A stretch of 8,361 bases of DNA from Kiritimatiellia bacterium. GTDB lineage: Bacteria > Verrucomicrobiota > Kiritimatiellia > RFP12 > UBA1067. This document shows, piece after piece, positions 6,091 through 8,361 of the stretch. The stretch is taken from positions 1-8,361 of the forward strand of contig JAEDKA010000082.1 in NCBI GenBank assembly GCA_016296065.1, given 5' to 3'. A model generated the notes under the pieces. That model had not been told where the DNA came from and ran no database searches. It was given only the letters and a program-made list of their open reading frames with translations. Both the position numbers and the translations under genes were made by a program. Each line of letters starts with the position of its first letter. Positions within the stretch are counted from its first letter, which is position 1.

Positions 6091-7521
6091 ATGAATCATC
6101 GGCTTCCAACATGTGCCGCAGTGCTTGTCCTTGCCGTAAGCGGCGTGTTTGCGGACGGGTCCGGAATCGATGTGCTTACGCGCTTCTCGCAGCTGCCGCG
6201 CATGTACGAGACGGATCCGTCCGTGCAGGTCTCCGCAAACATCCACGGAGTCGTCACGCACGTTTTCCATGACGTGCGCGAGGGGCTGTTCGTCATCGCG
6301 GAGGAGACTCGGAGCGCGAGGGGCGGGATCATAGTGCGCGCCGCGCCGGGGGAGGATCCGCCGGAAGGCGCCTACGCGCTCGAGGTCGGCGATACGGTGG
6401 CGGTTTCCGGACGCACCGAATACAGCAACCGCACAGTCGGGATAGTCGCGTCGAGCGTCCTGCGGACGGGGCGCATGCAGCTCGAGGATCCGCCGACTCT
6501 CAAGGTGTCCGACTTCCGCAAGGGGTGGCTGCATCTGCGCCGCAACAGGGTCGAGGGTATCGTCCATGACTGCGTCGCGCAGCCTCGTGCGGGAGGGGGT
6601 GCGGACAGCGTGCTGTGGCTGACGGTCGGCGGAACGCGCGAGCCTCTTGCCGTGCTGGTGCGCGGAGGGCTTCGCGGTGCGGCGGCGCGCAAAGGCGCCA
6701 GCATTGACGCGCGTGGCCTTTCCTACACCGATTTCGATTCCGAAGGGAACGCGCTTTCGTCGCGGCTGATCGTGTCCGCGCGGGATGTGCGGATAATCGT
6801 GCCCAACTACTCCTTCCACTGGCGAGTCGCCGCAGGGCTTCTCGGAGTGGTTCTTGCCGTCGGCGTCGTCGCGTTCTGCACCGCGTGGCTGCGCTCGCGC
6901 AGAAAGCGGCGGATAATGAGGCTCCTGGACGCCGACCGCCGCCGTATTGCGGACGATCTGCACGACAACATGCAGCAGCTGCTTGCGGGCGTGGGGTTCA
7001 GGCTTTCCGCCGCAGTCAACGTTGCAGGAGACCGAGATGCCGTGCTGCTACAGCTTGCGCACGCTCAGAAGGCGCTGGAGCATTCCAAGGCGGGGCTGAG
7101 GTCCGTTCTGTGGGGACTGCAGGAGGCGAAGGAGAGCCCTGATTCACTCACTGGCCTGCTCCGCTACGCCGCGTCGCGCATGCCGCATTGGGAGGGCGTG
7201 GTGTCCATAAGCGGGGAGGGAACGGAGCCGCCGGGCGCGCGCACGATGGGGGCGAGGCTCCTCATGATAATGCAGGAGGCCGTAGGGAACGCGCTTGTGC
7301 ACGGCGGAGCGAAGCGCGTGGACGTGAAGCTGACGTTCTCCGGAACGGGACTCGCCATGACCGTGCGCGACGACGGGTGCGGATTCGACGCGTCCCGGCC
7401 TCTGGGGAGCGGACATCTCGGACTCTCCTCCATGCGCCGCCGGGCGGAGGAGCTCGGAGGAGTCTTTTCGGTGAAGAGCGACCCCGGGCGCGGGACGGAA
7501 ATACGAATCGAGGTGAAATGA
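6091..7521 (+). CDS. membrane sensor histidine kinase (HisKA_3/NarX type) with OB-fold-like periplasmic domains
   Basis: This is a 476-aa kinase that would autophosphorylate on His and pass the phosphate to the regulator encoded next. Residues 1-21 are a signal peptide or first membrane segment and 246-267 a second one, placing about 22-243 in the periplasm. That region looks like two OB-type beta-barrels: at 48-125 (GVVTHV, LFVIAEET, GIIV, VGDTVAVSGRT) and 150-235 (RVEGIVHD, VLWLTVGG, AVLVRGG, RLIVSARDV). A basic juxtamembrane stretch (268-277) leads to the HisKA_3 dimerisation helix, RRRIADDLHDNMQQ, with phospho-acceptor H291 and the D-x-x-x-Q phosphatase motif (D292, Q296). The ATPase domain has its N-box at 396-404 (EAVGNALVH, N400), DDGCGFD at 427-433 and GHLGL at 441-445. 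All catalytic motifs are intact. No Shine-Dalgarno precedes the ATG. The signal sensed is unknown; its position after the PL11 lyase suggests, but does not show, a link to pectin breakdown. Confidence 0.92.
   Translation: MNHRLPTCAAVLVLAVSGVFADGSGIDVLTRFSQLPRMYETDPSVQVSANIHGVVTHVFHDVREGLFVIAEETRSARGGIIVRAAPGEDPPEGAYALEVGDTVAVSGRTEYSNRTVGIVASSVLRTGRMQLEDPPTLKVSDFRKGWLHLRRNRVEGIVHDCVAQPRAGGGADSVLWLTVGGTREPLAVLVRGGLRGAAARKGASIDARGLSYTDFDSEGNALSSRLIVSARDVRIIVPNYSFHWRVAAGLLGVVLAVGVVAFCTAWLRSRRKRRIMRLLDADRRRIADDLHDNMQQLLAGVGFRLSAAVNVAGDRDAVLLQLAHAQKALEHSKAGLRSVLWGLQEAKESPDSLTGLLRYAASRMPHWEGVVSISGEGTEPPGARTMGARLLMIMQEAVGNALVHGGAKRVDVKLTFSGTGLAMTVRDDGCGFDASRPLGSGHLGLSSMRRRAEELGGVFSVKSDPGRGTEIRIEVK
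7510..7515 (+). promoter_or_regulatory. Shine-Dalgarno for the response regulator
   Basis: GAGGTG at 7510-7515, within the last codons of the kinase, precedes two adjacent in-frame ATGs at 7518 and 7521. Measured from GAGG, the spacing is 4 nt to 7518 and 7 nt to 7521, so 7521 is slightly preferred. Confidence 0.6.
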
Positions 7522-8126
7522 TGAACGAAAAGATCAGGATAGCGATAGCCGATGACCATCCGATCGTGCGGGAGGGCATGCAGGCGATGTTCGAGACGAG
7601 CGGACGCTTCGAGGTCGTCGCGCTGTTCGACAGCGGAGCGAACGTGGTCGACTGGTGCGTGGAGAACGGACTTCCCGATGTTGTGCTCACCGATGTGCGC
7701 ATGCCGGGGATCGACGGCTTTGCGCTGCTTTCGAAGCTGCTGCTGCTTTTCCCGTCCGCGAAGGTCCTTATGCTTGCGGGACTTCCGAACGCCGACGAGG
7801 AGCGTCGCGCCAGGGAGAAGGGCGCCAAGGGGTACATGGCAAAGACGGCGGATACGCTGAAGCTCGCGAACGCGGTCGCGCGAATCGCGTCCGGGGAGAC
7901 GGGATTTGTGTCTGATTCCTACACGAGCGTGAAGTCTCCGTTCACTCCACGAGAGCAGGAGATTCTGAAGTACCTTGCCCTCGGCAAGACGCGCGATGAG
8001 ATATCGATCATCATCGGATGCAGCCCCGAGACGATCAAGGTCCGCATCACAGAGATACGCCGCAAGATGGATGCAAGCAACACGACGGCGGCGATTGCCC
8101 GAGCGTATGAGATGGGAATACTGTAG
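7521..8126 (+). CDS. NarL/FixJ-family response regulator with LuxR-type DNA-binding domain
   Basis: This is the cytoplasmic partner of the kinase upstream. The start overlaps the kinase stop by one base (or four if ATG 7518 is used), so the two are translationally coupled. The receiver domain is residues 4-120: acidic pair D11-D12, phospho-acceptor D58 in LTDVRMPG, and conserved K108 in GYMAK. The position that normally holds the switch Ser/Thr, after the VLML strand, is alanine (A86, codon GCG). A linker (121-139) leads to a LuxR-type helix-turn-helix at 140-201: FTPREQEILKYLALGKTRDE, then the recognition helix around SPETIKVRITEIRRKM and a final AIARAYEMGIL. At 201 residues the length is normal. 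Its DNA targets are unknown; the promoter before 242, which has a good -10 but no -35, is a reasonable candidate. A 312-residue reading from 7188 is an overlap with the kinase and not real. Confidence 0.93.
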   Translation: MNEKIRIAIADDHPIVREGMQAMFETSGRFEVVALFDSGANVVDWCVENGLPDVVLTDVRMPGIDGFALLSKLLLLFPSAKVLMLAGLPNADEERRAREKGAKGYMAKTADTLKLANAVARIASGETGFVSDSYTSVKSPFTPREQEILKYLALGKTRDEISIIIGCSPETIKVRITEIRRKMDASNTTAAIARAYEMGIL

Positions 8127-8133
8127 ACGGACG

Positions 8134-8185
8134 CCCGCTGCCTAGGAGACAGCGAGGGCCTGGCAATCGCGCGCTCGCGCGGCCC
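8134..8185 (+). terminator. GC-rich hairpins after the response regulator, possible terminator
   Basis: CGCTG (8136-8140) pairs with CAGCG (8150-8154). GGGCC (8156-8160) pairs with GGCCC (8181-8185), enclosing a second GCGC/GCGC stem (8169-8172 with 8177-8180). No T-run follows either stem, so this is not a standard intrinsic terminator; it may stall polymerase or mark the end of the transcript. The rest of 8127-8186 shows no coding sequence. Confidence 0.3.
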
Positions 8186-8186
8186 A

Positions 8187-8216
8187 TTGACTATCCGCGC
8201 AGATTAGTGGTATAAT
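8187..8216 (+). promoter_or_regulatory. strong sigma70 promoter of the tRNA-Arg
   Basis: TTGACT (8187-8192) and a perfect TATAAT (8211-8216) are separated by 18 bp, with TGG directly before the -10 (extended -10). The predicted start is about 8223, some 70 nt before the tRNA. This is the best promoter in the window, as expected for a tRNA gene. Confidence 0.85.
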
Positions 8217-8222
8217 ATTCGG

Positions 8223-8292
8223 CACTTTCGGCTGACTGTCTGGCGCGCATGGTTTTGGCGCGCCGGGCTCGTGGCGAAAGTCCGCGATGCGC
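8223..8292 (+). other. structured 5' leader of the tRNA transcript
   Basis: Two nested stems can form. ACTTTCG (8224-8230) pairs with CGAAAGT (8275-8281). Inside it, GGCGCGC (8242-8248) pairs with GCGCGCC (8258-8264), extendable outward by a T-G and a C-G pair. The fold begins at the predicted transcript start and ends 11 nt before the mature tRNA. RNase P would normally remove this leader. I do not recognise it as a known RNA family. Confidence 0.5.
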
Positions 8293-8361
8293 GGGGTTGT
8301 AGCTCAACTGGACAGAGCGACGGTTTCCTAAACCGTAGGTTCCGGGTTCGATTCCCGGCAG
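8293..8361 (+). tRNA. tRNA-Arg (anticodon CCT), 3' end cut by window
   Basis: The 5' acceptor strand is GGGGTTG (8293-8299), followed by T8 and A9. The D-stem GCTC/GAGC lies at 8302-8305 and 8315-8318. The anticodon stem ACGGT/ACCGT (8320-8324, 8332-8336) encloses the loop TTCCTAA, with anticodon CCT at 8327-8329 reading the arginine codon AGG. The T-stem CCGGG/CCCGG (8342-8346, 8354-8358) encloses TTCGATT. The last bases CAG (8359-8361) begin the 3' acceptor strand and pair with G7, T6 and, as a wobble, T5. About four acceptor bases and the discriminator base are beyond the window. Confidence 0.95.

Noticed and set aside
6083..6094. Three-codon mini-ORF (ATG AAC ATA TGA) whose stop overlaps the kinase ATG
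   Set aside because: Its ATG lies upstream of the predicted transcript start and partly in the promoter, and it has no ribosome site.
4271..6112. 613-codon open frame on the - strand across the lyase gene
   Set aside because: It lies wholly opposite a clear PL11 lyase, has an Arg/His/Pro-rich composition typical of the antisense of GC-rich genes, and shows no domain.
7188..7517. N-terminal extension of the response regulator (110 extra residues)
   Set aside because: The extension is the kinase ATPase region read in another frame; the receiver domain begins normally at the ATGs of 7518/7521, which follow a Shine-Dalgarno.
8275..8292. CGAAAGTCCGCG resembling part of RNase P RNA
   Set aside because: The match is too short and none of the other conserved RNase P elements fit in the 70-nt leader.
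1..8361. CRISPR arrays, insertion sequences or attachment sites
   Set aside because: No regularly spaced repeats, transposase or integrase motifs, or terminal inverted repeats were seen. The tRNA is cut by the window edge, so integration at it cannot be judged.

Overview
The window (8,361 bp) reads almost entirely left to right on the + strand and looks like the chromosome of a PVC-superphylum bacterium, most likely Kiritimatiellota or Lentisphaerota. This placement is an inference from gene content, not from a marker gene. It rests on large secreted proteins built from autotransporter-type glycine/asparagine-rich beta repeats and W-x-G...NW modules, a secreted family PL11 rhamnogalacturonan lyase, and a sensor kinase whose periplasmic part looks like tandem OB folds. 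Codon third positions are GC-rich, most strongly in the right two thirds; the first large gene is visibly less GC-rich.

Layout. Positions 2-136 hold the 3' end of an unidentified gene. A short intergenic region (137-241) carries a probable promoter and a strong Shine-Dalgarno. Three tightly packed genes follow: a secreted 817-residue beta-repeat protein (242-2695); a second secreted protein with two copies of the W-x-G/NW module (GTG start at 2692, 4-nt overlap); and a secreted PL11 rhamnogalacturonan lyase (GTG start at 4049, one base after the previous stop). A 44-bp gap contains a small hairpin interleaved with a good extended -10 promoter. It leads into a two-component pair: a membrane histidine kinase (6091-7521) and a NarL/FixJ-type response regulator (to 8126). 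After a GC-rich hairpin region there is a near-consensus promoter (8187-8216), a foldable leader, and a tRNA-Arg(CCT) cut off by the window end.

How the genes may work together. The lyase cleaves the rhamnogalacturonan I backbone of pectin outside the cytoplasm. The two repeat proteins made from the same probable transcript are candidates for surface or secreted partners that bind polymer or hold the enzyme. The adjacent kinase/regulator pair is a candidate sensor of the products or of envelope state. Co-translation of the first three genes is well supported by the sequence; the link from the two-component pair to pectin is only by proximity.

Points most worth a second look: the shared module across two secreted proteins in a pectin-lyase operon with no visible anchor, the OB-fold-type sensor kinase with an apparently leaderless mRNA, the regulator lacking the conserved switch Ser/Thr, a fold-back that would hide the first gene's Shine-Dalgarno only in read-through transcripts, and the structured leader before the tRNA.
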